A DNA stretch of 51,802 nucleotides from the NCBI GenBank assembly GCA_004352715.1, contig SCFE01000083.1, forward strand, positions 601,662-653,463. The letters run 5' to 3'. The stretch is from Hofstenia miamia. Taxonomy: Eukaryota; Xenacoelomorpha; Acoela. Every line of letters starts with the position of its first letter. Positions within the stretch are counted from its first letter, which is position 1. This document shows, piece after piece, positions 19,801-33,195 of this stretch. The position numbers and the translations under genes are program-made. The notes beneath the pieces were generated by a model that saw only the letters and a list, made by a program, of their open reading frames with translations, had not been told where the DNA came from and searched no databases.

Positions 19801-22800
19801 ACTTATAATCCAAATAAAAATTATCTAGTCGAATATTTAAATTATAAAATATACGAAATATCTGAAATATGTAATGATTATAACTCTCTAAATATATTCG
19901 GTGACTTTAATATTAATTACTTTAACTCTTATGAACGAAATTCTATAAATGAATTGTGTGCTGCTTGTAATCTTCATTGTATAAATACGGTTTGTCCAAC
20001 TCGCATGAACAATTTAATTGATTACTTTTTTACTAATTCTGAAGTTTCTTTCAAATCTTTAATGTTTGAATCATTTAGTGATCATGCACTGTGTACATAT
20101 ATTAGTAACAAAACTACTAAAAGCAAGCAATTTAAAATCATAAGTGCAAGAGACTATTTATCTTACTCAGATGAAAAAATGGAAAAGGCCCTAAGAAAAA
20201 CCCCATTTAACTATATTTACACTTTACATTCTGGACCTAAAATGATTAATTACAGTGCAAAAGAAATCTACAAGGCATTAAACAGTGTTGCACCAATTAA
20301 GAAGCGAAGGGTTAAGATTAAGGCAATTAAATTTCCTTTTTCAAACACCAACGATAATCAAGTCCGTGAACTAGTATCAATTAAGTGAGAATTATTTGAT
20401 CTTGCGAAATCCGAGCCGACAAAGACTAATTGGATCAATTACGAAAAATCAAAGGAAGTAATTAAGCAATTAAGTACAAAAAATTTATCTAAAGCTCGTC
20501 AAAAATTCTTTAATCAATTAAATTCTACTCGAGAAAAATGACTATACGTCCATAAATTTATTGGAAAATCTAAAGGTCTTTCATTTAAAATAAATGAATT
20601 AAACATCAATAATATGGCCGTAACAGACAAAACTCAAATACTAAATCATTTAAATTCAACATTCAAGGAACTTGGAAATTTCGATTTTCCATCTTATAAG
20701 AAAAAACAAAATTCTGATAATCTCAAACAATCAAAACAATTTTCCTTTAGACTTGCTACAATCAATGAATTAGAAAACATTGTTAAGAAACTTGATACCA
20801 ACAAATCAACCGCTTCTTATAACCTCCCATTTTTTATTATTAAACGTTTTTTTCCTATTTTTGGAGAACAATTGTTAATCGCATTTAATCAATGTATTAT
20901 TGATGGTGAATTTCCAGACTTACTAAAAAAATCGGATATAACTCCTATATATAAAAAAGGTGACAACCTAAACGCAAAAAATTATAGACCCATTTGTATT
21001 ACACATCCTTTTAGCAAACTCTTTGAAAAACTTTTGTATGTTCAAATAAACGCATTCCTAAAATCTGAAAACATCCTATCACATAAACAATTTGGATTTC
21101 GCAATGGCCATAGCACCCAAGACGCAATTCTATCTATTACTCAACAAATAAAGTCTAATATATCTCATAATAACTGCAGTAGTGTAGCATTATTAGATTT
21201 AAGTAAGGCATTCAATTCAATGAATTTTGATATTTTGCAAGACAAGCTTATAAATTATAATTTTGGTGTTAACTCAATTAATTTAATCATGAACTTTTTA
21301 AAAAATAGACAGCAGCGTGTAATATTAAACAGTAAAAAATCAAGTTATATTACGACTGACCGTGGGGTACCCCAAGGCACTGTACTTGGCCCTATTTTAT
21401 TTGCAATTTTTGTAAATGATATAATAAAACATGTTAAAAACAGCGACATTTACCAATATGCCGACGACACATGCCTAGTAAGTACCGCAAAAAATGCTTT
21501 TGATGCTACAAAAAACCTCCAAACAGATATAGAAAAATTAAACAATTATTTTACAATTAATCAACTGAAACTAAATATTGAAAAAACTCAATTTATAATT
21601 TTTTCACCGAAGGCACAAAGAAATCTAATTAATGATATAGAACTAAAGATAAATAATGAGTCAATAAAGCAAAGTGAATCAGTCAGTTATTTAGGAGTGG
21701 AGATAGATAATGAATTTACATTTGAAAAATTTCTATTGAATAAGATTCAAAAAATGACTGCAGGCATTAGATATCTTTATCACTTACGCAATGTAATATC
21801 AAGCAATTATCATAAACAACTGATACATGCTTTCTGTTTGTCTCATTTTCAATACTGTTCTTTTCTTTTAACTAACCTAAATTCGAAACATCGTATGCTT
21901 CTATCAAAGACATTTAATTGGTGTATAAAAACTCTAAACTTTGCACAAAAGCATGACGAAGCATCAGTATATCGTAATAAATATAAAATATTATCTCCGT
22001 TCTATCAAATTCATATGCATATGCTATCTATTTTATTTAAATTCAAATCTCTACAAACATCTCTCCTTTTCCTTAATGACTATATTAAATTAAATGAGCG
22101 ATCGCAAAAATTTTTTAGTTTAGATAAAAATTATAATGGCTTCCATCACATATCAATTAAATTGTGGAATAATTTAGATAATGAAACGCGAATAGAAAAA
22201 AACTATAAAAAGTTTAGAAAAAAATTGAAACAATTTCGTCTAATAAAACAGTACACATTAGGGGATGGTAATACACTTCATGCATTCGAAACATACATCT
22301 AACATTGAGCACCTACACAAACATTATTATATTATTATATATTGTACATATTAATTTGTAGTTATTTATTTGTTTATATTTTATTTTCTTTTGTAATGCT
22401 CTGACTCATACGCTTTTATCAAAAACCATAATTAATACTGAATACAAAAAATGTGTGCATTCTGTCTATATTTTTACTACTATGATTATGCGTGAGTGCG
22501 CAGTTAATAGCCCTTGAGTAAACCTTATGCAAAGAACAGGATGGTCATACAGCTGTCCATCACAAGTTTTGATGCGGCCAACCCAAAGCTTGTAGTACCC
22601 AACTTCTATTTTTATAAAATGCTAACTGCTGAAGTTCAAAAACTTGTGCATTATAGCATAAACGATTATACGCTAATGTACTGTATTCAAAAACTGTAGA
22701 GGGTGGGATTAAATTACTTGATCTATTAAAAAATGTGTATATATACAAACAATAATGTTTACATATTGGTGCTTCAACATTCAAATATTTTAAAACAGTC

Positions 22801-25800
22801 TACACAATGCTTTTATGCTATTCTAACATACTGTAACTAAATGTTCTTGCAAAAAAGTGAAAGACGCTAGCATAATATTTACCACTTCAAAATATGGGCA
22901 AGGAATCTAGTTTTAATATTTTTTACAATATATTTTTAATAGTAGCATTTATCCATTGAGCAACATCAATTTTGAAAAAATTCACACGCAAATTAATATT
23001 TCCAAAAGGTGATATAAAATGCTTTGTGGAAAAAAATTGAAAACACATAGAAGAATTCTAAAGACAGATTCAGATAAAAAACGAAATGATGTTTAAAAAT
23101 TTTAGTATGACTTTTTGAATTTTAGTTTTTTCTTCGAGCAAACATCAATTTAAAAAAAATTACTCTCAAATTATTTTTTTCAAAATGTAATATAAAATGC
23201 TTGGTGTAAAAAAAATGAAAATACATAGAAGAATTCTAAAAACAGATTCAGATAGACAATGAAAAGATCTTTACAAAATTTAGTATGACTTTGAGTTTTT
23301 CATTTTTAACTGTATAAATTAGAAATTTGTTTTTGCCCTTAGAAAATTCAATTATTCAGGGAGACATCTATTGTAGAAATTAGGAATTTCGACAAAAATG
23401 TCTATTCTTCACTTTCTTCATATGACTGCACGTGTCTGAAATGAATTGTAGTTTATGTTCACACTATAGTCGCATTGAAGAACCACTTGTAGGATTCTCT
23501 AGAAACTTAGTGCAATGTTACTTAATGGAATTAAAATTTCATCGTACTTGACTATGGTGGAACTTTGACAAAATGGGACTACGACAGGGAGTGGCAACTT
23601 AGAAGACTGAATGACGGATTTCAGAAATGTTACTAATAATGTTCCCAATTTTGATAAAAGTAAACGTTATATTGTTGTAACAATGGGATTACGATGGTTC
23701 GAAATGCAGTGGCCTTAAACCGCTAAAATGTTCTTTCCTAAGAATCCTAAACACTAGCTCTAACAGGTATGGACAGAGGTGGAAATTAATGGAAATGTTT
23801 TGGAAATATTTGTGGAAATGGAATAGAAATGGATGGTGAATCACATTTCCATGTGCAAATCTGTAATTCATAAAGAAGCCGATATCCCGAAAATTAAACA
23901 AATGATTTTCCATCCTTGAAAATTCGATAGTAATATTTTGTGTGTAATATTTTTTGTTTCAGAGCAAATAGTAAAGAAAGGCAGGGTTGTATATATGCAG
24001 CTTTCTCAAAATGATCAGTTTTCAATAACTTTTTACACTTTTCTATTGATTTTGATAAGAAAAAAGGCGTTTTTTCGAAATTCAGGCTTTTACAGCCAGG
24101 GTAAAAAAAATTACAGCTATACCTATGAAAATAATTATTCAATTATACCCCCTTTTAACTATGCACCTATATGTTTTTGGTCGACTTTCTTTTTTGTAAA
24201 TACACCGGTTTCATATATACAGGTTTCTAATAATGATTAGTTTTCAATAACTTTTTACACTTTTCTATTGATTTTGTTAAGAAAAAAGCTGTTTTTAGAA
24301 ATTTTGGATTTTACGGCCATGGGTCAAAAAAACTACGGCCATACCTGTATAAATAATTATTCAATTATACCCCCTTTTTAACTATGTACCAATATGTTTT
24401 TGAGCAATTTTTTTTACACTTTTATAANNNNNNNNNNNNNNNNNNNNNNNNNNNNNNNNNNNNNNNNNNNNNNNNNNNNNNNNNNNNNNNNNNNNNNNNN
24501 NNNNNNNNNNNNNNNNNNNNNNNNNNNNNNNNNNNNNNNNNNNNNNNNNNNNNNNNNNNNNNNNNNNNNNNNNNNNNNNNNNNNNNNNNNNNNNNNNNNN
24601 NNNNNNNNNNNNNNNNNNNNNNNNNNNNNNNNNNNNNNNNNNNNNNNNNNNNNNNNNNNNNNNNNNNNNNNNNNNNNNNNNNNNNNNNNNNNNNNNNNNN
24701 NNNNNNNNNNNNNNNNNNNNNNNNNNNNNNNNNNNNNNNNNNNNNNNNNNNNNNNNNNNNNNNNNNNNNNNNNNNNNNNNNNNNNNNNNNNNNNNNNNNN
24801 NNNNNNNNNNNNNNNNNNNNNNNNNNNNNNNNNNNNNNNNNNNNNNNNNNNNNNNNNNNNNNNNNNNNNNNNNNNNNNNNNNNNNNNNNNNNNNNNNNNN
24901 NNNNNNNNNNNNNNNNNNNNNNNNNNNNNNNNNNNNNNNNNNNNNNNNNNNNNNNNNNNNNNNNNNNNNNNNNNNNNNNNNNNNNNNNNNNNNNNNNNNN
25001 NNNNNNNNNNNNNNNNNNNNNNNNNNNNNNNNNNNNNNNNNNNNNNNNNNNNNNNNNNNNNNNNNNNNNNNNNNNNNNNNNNNNNNNNNNNNNNNNNNNN
25101 NNNNNNNNNNNNNNNNNNNNNNNNNNNNNNNNNNNNNNNNNNNNNNNNNNNNNNNNNNNNNNNNNNNNNNNNNNNNNNNNNNNNNNNNNNNNNNNNNNNN
25201 NNNNNNNNNNNNNNNNNNNNNNNNNNNNNNNNNNNNNNNNNNNNNNNNNNNNNNNNNNNNNNNNNNNNNNNNNNNNNNNNNNNNNNNNNNNNNNNNNNNN
25301 NNNNNNNNNNNNNNNNNNNNNNNNNNNNNNNNNNNNNNNNNNNNNNNNNNNNNNNNNNNNNNNNNNNNNNNNNNNNNNNNNNNNNNNNNNNNNNNNNNNN
25401 NNNNNNNNNNNNNNNNNNNNNNNNNNNAAAGGTCAATAACATATTTTCAAATTATACGACTACCAATAAAGGAGTACCACAAGGAACTGTGCTAGGCCCA
25501 ATAATGTTCAACATTTATGTAAATGATATCATTTCCCATGCCAAAGACTGTGAAATAATACAATATGCGGATGACATTTGTCTTATAAGCCGCCATGAAA
25601 ATCCATCTATCGCCACTGAGACTCTTTCTAAAAGCATGGAAAGCGTCTTCTCATATCTGCAACAAAATAAACTTACCATCAATAAAGATAAAACACAATT
25701 CATCATCTTTTCCAACAAAAAACAAAATAAAGATAAAGAAATCGAACTCGAATTGAACTCAAACTAAAATACGGAATATGAAGGAGTAACGTTTCAAATT

Positions 25801-28800
25801 TAACGAGTTCGTTCAACAGAAAGTGAGAAGAATGTCCGCTGCTATTCAATATCTAAAGCAAATATGGAAAATTACTCAGTATAATGAAATTATACATGCA
25901 TTGGTGTTGTCACAGTAAAAGTATGCATGTGAATTGCTAAACGATATTGATATCGTAAATCAGCAAAAGTTAAATAGAGTATTTAACTGGTGTATTTTCA
26001 CTATGTTTAAAATTGACAAAAATCAAACAGGTAACACGATAAAACCTTTATCAATATTATCGCCTTTATATGTTACCAAATATATCAGCCTAATTAGAAT
26101 GTTTAAGATTATACAATCAAACAATGTAATAAAAAAATTTACAAAAGTAAACTCACGAACAAATAAGTGTATAAATAACGTCAGAGTAAAAAATAAATGG
26201 TGGAAAGGTGCCTTCACTACGAAAGCAATTAAAATGTGGAACAAACTAGAACCAAACATTCGAAATGCAAAAACAATAACATCATTTAAAAAGCTCTTAA
26301 AAGAAAATCTATTAGCCAATCAATACAATTTAGGATACTCTATAAGGAATAATACGTGGCGCAATTTTTTAAGTTCTTAATGTATATATGTGTGTGTTGT
26401 GTATTATTTATTTTTTTTATTGTTTTTTTAATTTGTAAAGTAGCTTTTTTTTAGTCTTTGTATATAATGTTGTACATATTTAGTATTTTTGTAAATATTA
26501 TGTGTATATAATCATGTGTATACAAGACTAAAAGTTATAATACAGCTATTGAAGACATAATTTCTGTGTACTGGCGCTATATATAAATTGGTATTAAAAT
26601 ATTTTAGAAATTTTTGAAATTGTACATAACCATTAATATTTAAACAACAAAGCAATTTTATATTTTTGATGAAAGTTGCAGGTAATATGCTGCAACAAAT
26701 TTTGCCAAAACATTCCTGGATTTTTTCCAGTGACATATCTTTCCATCTTACGTATTTATCATAACATTTTTTAAGCATTACACAAAATTGAGGTTGATAA
26801 AATCTTAAATTGAAACGGCTTTCAAATGACATAATTTATTAATTAAACCTTAGATTTCTCATACACTACTAAAAAGTAGTTTAAAAGAGTTTAATGAATT
26901 TGAGTATTTTTATGAAATATATTATAGGAAAATTTTGTTGTCTAAACAATTAAATATATTTCTTAGCAAATAGCAACCTGTCCACCACAATCACATTCTT
27001 CATACAATTGAACTTTTTCACCATCTTTGCTAAACATTGCCACAGCAGTTTTTGTTCCATTAATGAATTCAAGATCGGATGTACTGTCAAATAATTTACT
27101 TAGATGACAAACAACCTAAAATAATAAAATTGAACATTTTCATACTTACGAATACACTTTGGATCAATCTAAGCCAAAATGCAACAATTGAAAAATTTTG
27201 GACAATAGTTTTGTCTAGTAAGTAATCAGAAATTTCATTTTCGATTTCCTTTCATTTCAAATGGCAGATGTCCAACAATAAGTGTTGTCAATCAATTGAG
27301 GGATGTTTTTTAATTTCTTGTTCAAATAATTTATTTGAAAATCACATATTTTTTGAAACATTTCATTTTCAATAAAAAAAGGTAATAAAACTAAGTTGAT
27401 AAAATGATTAAATCGCCCAGTATTTTTTAGATATTTTTTCTCCATAATACATCGAAAATTTAATTAAATCTTAAAAATTAAAACCTCTGTTTTTCTAATT
27501 TCACGATGTAGCGAGAAAACCATAAAAACAGTTATTTCAGCCAAATTTCTAGTGGATACATTTGGTTTCTCTAAAGAAACTGTTTCTAATCGTAAGTATA
27601 GAAAAGACTACTTAATGTAGTTTCTTTCTATAGATGAAGATGAGATTAACTTTAATTTGATGCTATTTTAAATAGTTGCATGTTAACTTCCAACTGAAAC
27701 TTCAGAAATTAAAATATTAAGTGCGATTTGTTTTTGATTATTGCACTTAGTTTTGGAAACATGAAAGATAAAGTTGCATAGGATTTTGGATAATTTTTTA
27801 ATGCAAACATAAAACAACATGAAAATTAATTTTGAAAGTAGCGTTCAGCAAATTAGAAACTAGTTGCAATTCTTTCTATTGTTAATGATCCAGATATCAT
27901 AGCAATTACTATAAATGATAATTCTCACCTTAAGAGGCTCGTTCCCATTTGATAAAATGGCAAGAAGATCTGCAGCTGAAACGAAATAAAAGCGCGGAAA
28001 GGCCAAACGTTTGGTTTCCAAATACTCGTCCAAGGCTTTTTCACAAAGTGCAAGCCTCTCTTGCAAACTTTCAAATCTTTCGAGAAGATGAGGCTGATTT
28101 GTTGAATCAATTACATTAGGAGTTTTCTCTAATAGCTTCATGAGGCTCTTAAATTCTTCATCAATACGGTCAAATCTAAATATTAATAAGATTCAACGCA
28201 ATATATTTGTTGAAAGATACAATTAAACTACTAACTAAATATAAAATATATAACAATAATAATTTTGTGTGTGTCTATGTATGCTGTGAGCTCAGTGCTA
28301 AAAATCAGTAAATGTGTTTAGCAGGTTTGTGTCTCCGATTGTATTTTGTCAGTGTAAAAGTACAATTTTTAATTTTTTTCTAAATTTTTTGTAATTTTTT
28401 TCTACTCTAATATCATTTTCTAAATCATTCCAAATATTAGAGGTTTTTTGTATCTTATTTAGGAGAAATGTATCAAATTTTAAATCTTTGTCATTATCAA
28501 CACTGTCTTATTGGAACAGTGTTAGCAATTAATTCGATCTTGTTATTTTTTTACGTAATTGGGAGAAAATATAATGAATTGCGTTTTGTCAATATTAATT
28601 TTAATTGATTGGATGAGAAATACCTAAAAAGATATCACTTCGTAAATTTTTTGTGGCAGTAAATGGATTATTATCTGTATTTAAGAGGCAAGTGTCATCA
28701 GCAAATTGATATATTTCACTATGATAATAATAACAATAACAAAATTTTAAGATCAAGTTAACTCTATACAAATCATTGTTATTATCATGTCTAAGTTATG

Positions 28801-31800
28801 GCTCAATTCTAATGGAATTATCCCCCTTCATAATTGACAAGCTAGAAGCCTTTCAACATAGATGTTTTAAGTGGATAATACCAGGTCTTGTTTATAAATC
28901 ACAATTGATACGCTTAAACATGCTTCCGATACCTTATTATTTTCAGTTACTTGGTTTAATATATTTTAATAAGCTATTGAATGACCAATATGATTTGGAA
29001 CTATCAAAAATAATATCTGAATATCTACCAACAAATTACCGGCTTCGTTCTTCAAATCTTACAATTTTCAAATCAAAGGATATAAGAAAAGAATCAACCA
29101 GATCTTTTTATTTAAATAGAATTGCAATTCTTGCAAATTATATACATCAAAATACTTCCATCAATTTATACGGATCATTGAAATAAGTAAAAAGATCATT
29201 AAAAGACTTCTTCCAACAACAGCTTTTAAAAAAATTTAACTATTCCGTTAAAAACAACTGTAAAAAATATGCAATATGTTTATGTCATTTCTGCCGAGCT
29301 TGAAGCTAGATGAGAAAATTTTTTATCCCTAAACTTTTTATGAAAACAAGATTCCAATTCAAATAGAAATTGGCAATTTTGATAATGAGATCCGATCAAT
29401 TGAGAATCGCTTAATTTAGTGGCACCGCCCGAACTAATCCATTAGTAACTTTAGCACGGTTCCCTAACCACACTGAGGTGATTGCGGAGCGCACCAAAAA
29501 TTTGAAAAGTGGTGGAGAAGGAAACACCATGTTACTTAATTGTAATTTTTTTCTGTCAAAACATTTGTGGAGCAAACTGAATTTACATTACTATAAATAC
29601 TCTATTTCAACTTTATAAATTGTGCTGATTTGCTGTACTGTGCTACATTTATATTTATGTTTGATCTTAAAGTTTAATGCCTCAAAACCAACATAAAATT
29701 AATAACGTTATGTACCTTAGACTACCTTAATTCGTGCTAAGGATTTGGACTAAAAACTACCGGTTTGAATCCTCTGGAAGCTGTTTCCTGATATCCTCAG
29801 ATCCAATAAAAATGCTCTCCAAATGAGACCACGTTCGTTGTACCTCTAATAACACAGTAATCACTGAATCCGCAATCGATAATTTTTTTTGCCACGAAGA
29901 CACTTCGGTCAAAAAATGAGCGATGTACTTGGAGGTTATCATCGATTGAAGTTGTTGCTAAAACACAATTTATTTCAATTGAGTTCTTTGGAATTCGCAT
30001 TTAAACCAGTTACATTAGCACATGTCGAAAATGTATGCAAGAGTCTGCAATGAAATTGACTTATATTCTATATTCAGATGTTGTATGCTGTCAATTTTCG
30101 ACTATTGCATGCCGCTTTTTGTCGGGGTGACTGAAAAAGGTACTAAAAAGTTCCAACTTTTGGTAAACCGTGCTGAACTTGTAATCAAAATTAATAATCA
30201 AACTGATATTTTTGGGTGGTGGCGGAACTTGGCTTTGGCGCTTTTTTGGAAAGTAGAAAACCCGTAAACTCGCAAACTAACATTCTGTAGAAATGACAGA
30301 GAAGGGTTTTATGACTTACCCTTACTAAAGGACAGTTTTTGCGCAAATGTTCAAATTATCGTATTCACTATAATTGGTTTTTGGGTTATTTCTGTTGATC
30401 CATAAATAATATACGTTTTAATAATAGTAGTAAAATACATTCATTGATAAGAAGCAAATTTTTCTCAGACTAAGAAAACAGCGTCAACAATGAAATAGGG
30501 TTTCACATTAAGATCTGTCTTTTATGCGAATACAGTCGTCTCATTTACTGAAAACAATACACTTTGACCATATTTAAGCAGTATCCAATTAACTCAATAA
30601 GAAGAAAATTTTAGTACTTAAAAATTTTGGTATCGTTTATACCCACCAGCGAGATAAAAATAAGTTCGTAACTGAAGAGATGGGCTCGTAAATAGGTAAA
30701 AGTTGCACAATAGAAATCCACACACCATCAGCATAATTGTTAGAAAATTGACAATTAAGTCATTTCTATTGACTAATTATGCTGAATTGGACTTTATTTT
30801 GGGGGATTCTATTTGAAAATTTTTGGAATGTTACTTCCAAACAAGAAATATATGCATATAAATCTTTGGTCCAAAAATGGGAGAAGGATTTATTTTTCGA
30901 TATACTGCATAACGTAAGCACCCCTTTTTATGCCTTTCGATTGAATTATGTAATGAACCCCTGATGTACATAGTATTAACTATAATACTACGCCTCAAGT
31001 TAAGATTGTGTATGAACAACAAAAAAGCATACATATATATGCCTTAATAAAATTGGAAGTAAAATTTTATTTTGGTATATGAAAATATAAGTATTTGACT
31101 AAATATAACGAATCGATGGGCTAGATATTCAAATGAATGAAATGCTATTTATGCTCACAAGTCAAGATTAAAATTAATTCACTGTCTATTATGATACTGC
31201 AATAAGAAACTCTACAATTAAAATGTATTTATTTAGAAACAATTTTTGCTTGTATTAGCTGTGCTAAATACAAATATTTGTGCAGAAAATTGAATTTATT
31301 TTAATTTGAATATTGTAATTTGTTATAATATTTCCATATATTTCGAAACACCAGTTACCTGATGCTCTTCTAGTTTTTCAATAAGATCTTCGTCAGTTTT
31401 AAGAATATTGATCCCTGTACGCATGTGTTCCATATATGTAAATTTCATATTAGAATCCTTCCAAATTGTATTCAATTCAGAAATCGTTTTTTCCATGATT
31501 CCTAAGTAATGTAATTTTAGTAGTACTAATATTTGATAGGTCATAGAAACTTTGAAGTATTCAAAGCTTTAAGACATTTAAGATGCACTGAACTCACTTA
31601 CACACACACACAAGAGTAATTCATCAATGCTAAGATATAATTATCACTGTTAACTTTAAATCTCAAGCAGAAATGCTACAATGCTTGTAGTTAGCTAATC
31701 TTTTCTTGGATAAATATATTCGGCCACTACAAACCAAATCAGAGAATCTGTAAAAAAATTCATTGGTTGAGCTTTTTTCAGTCTATTTATATTGAAAATG

Positions 31801-33145
31801 TCTAATAACAGTCTTTCTTCGCATATATGATGCCTGGTTACGTACCTCTTGCAATCCGCGAGCTAATTTCTCCAAACATTTGGAGGGGATGAGTCATCGT
31901 AATATAGCCCGACTTGTAGAGCGACCTCAAAGTACTTTTGGAGATATCATCAGACGTTTCACTTGTGAAAACATCATTGCCCCCAAGAAAAAGTCCGGAA
32001 GACCAAAGAAGGCCTCCAAAACCTCCCAATCAGCTCTTGTGTGCCTTTCAAAGCGAAATCCCAGAAAGAATTCAGAGGAACAATGTAAGGAATAGGTTGA
32101 TGGTCACCCCGTGATAGCAAGAACTGTGGAAATATCCTGAAGAAGTACTCAATTGGGACTTTCGTGGCACCAGGAAAGCCATTCTTAACATCAAAGCAAA
32201 GATTACGCTTTAGGTGAACCAATTTAATGAAAGACAATTCATCTGAACATTGATCTAATGCTATATTTTCAGATGAGTCAAGATTTGAGCTATACACATC
32301 AAAAATAATGTTGATAGAGATACCAAGCGGGCAGAATTTCAAATTCTTGCCTCATTTTTTCTCGGGGACCATGCAGTACGGTGGGAAGTCTGTAATGGTA
32401 TAGGTGCAACATGGAAGTGTGGCCGTCGCAGATTGTTCACATCACTGGTACTCTCCAAAGCTCTCAATATGCTCGGATTCTAGAAAAGGAACTCTTACCA
32501 CTCCTTACAAGTGATTCAATATATCAGCAGGATGGTGCTCCATGTCATACCTCAAAAGAAATGAAAAACTTTTTTTATAATAATGGGGTTGCTATTCTTG
32601 CTGAATAGCCTGAACAATCTTCGTACCTTAACATTATCGAAAATATGTGGAAAGAGGTCAAATATCGAAATGGACAGCATACTTTTCACACTGAATACGA
32701 GCTGTAGACCACAATAAAGAAAGAATTTTATGCAATTCCCAACAGCTTTATTGAAAGACTTTTTGCTTCAATCTCTGATCACCTTGAAGCTGTTATTCGC
32801 TAAAAGGGACACCCTACAAAATTTTAGAAGAGAGACTTTTGTCCCTAAGTGCTTATAATGCATCAATTATGAATTTATGTACCTTATTTTGAATTTACTT
32901 TTTTCGGATTTGCTCATTTGTTAAATTTTTTTCAGGTGGCCGAATACATTTTTCCAATACAAGTTTTCTAATTTTGATGAAAAATTAATAGCCAACTGTT
33001 ATTCTACATATTTTATGGTATTAGACATACAGATTTTCCTTTCTGAATCAAATTAACACTTAGTTATAATCTTAGGCACACTCTATCCAATGAATGTTCA
33101 TTATTTATTCAAAATAGAAGGATGATCGAATACATATTTCCAGTA

Positions 33146-33195
<50 letters not shown>

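Larger units (their letters stand above)
19138..22302 (+). pseudogene. CR1/L2-like ORF2: 2A-like motif, APE endonuclease, reverse transcriptase (interrupted)
   Basis: From the ATG at 19138 a hydrophobic leader runs to [13 protein letters not shown]. After a TA repeat the endonuclease appears as [14 protein letters not shown] and [10 protein letters not shown] in frame 2, then returns to frame 1 with [10 protein letters not shown] and FSDHALC (the SDH catalytic region). In-frame TGA codons lie at 20386 and 20539. From about 20,580 to 22302 the reverse transcriptase is open: [77 protein letters not shown], then a thumb and a C-terminal [18 protein letters not shown]. It nicks target DNA and copies the element RNA there. 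The RT domain is uninterrupted; the whole ORF is not. Confidence 0.88.
18110..22420 (+). mobile_element. CR1/L2-like non-LTR retrotransposon, nearly full length, decayed
   Basis: ORF1 with an SGNH-hydrolase-like fold, then ORF2 with a 2A-like motif, APE-type endonuclease and reverse transcriptase, in the order typical of CR1/L2-type elements. ORF1 and ORF2 touch in an ATGA overlap. Damage seen: one frameshift in ORF1, a TA microsatellite and two shifts in the endonuclease, two in-frame TGA codons in the linker. The 5' and 3' limits are estimates: an AT-rich/TAA stretch precedes ORF1 and an ATT-rich 3' UTR follows ORF2. It sits in the 13.1-kb dynein intron, opposite to the host gene. A second copy of the same group is at 25428 and fragments at 28305 and 50998. 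Confidence 0.85.

Noticed and set aside
26512-26832. Minus-strand 106-codon frame just downstream of dynein exon 17
   Set aside because: No similarity to any dynein segment; the proper continuation is at 13854 in phase.
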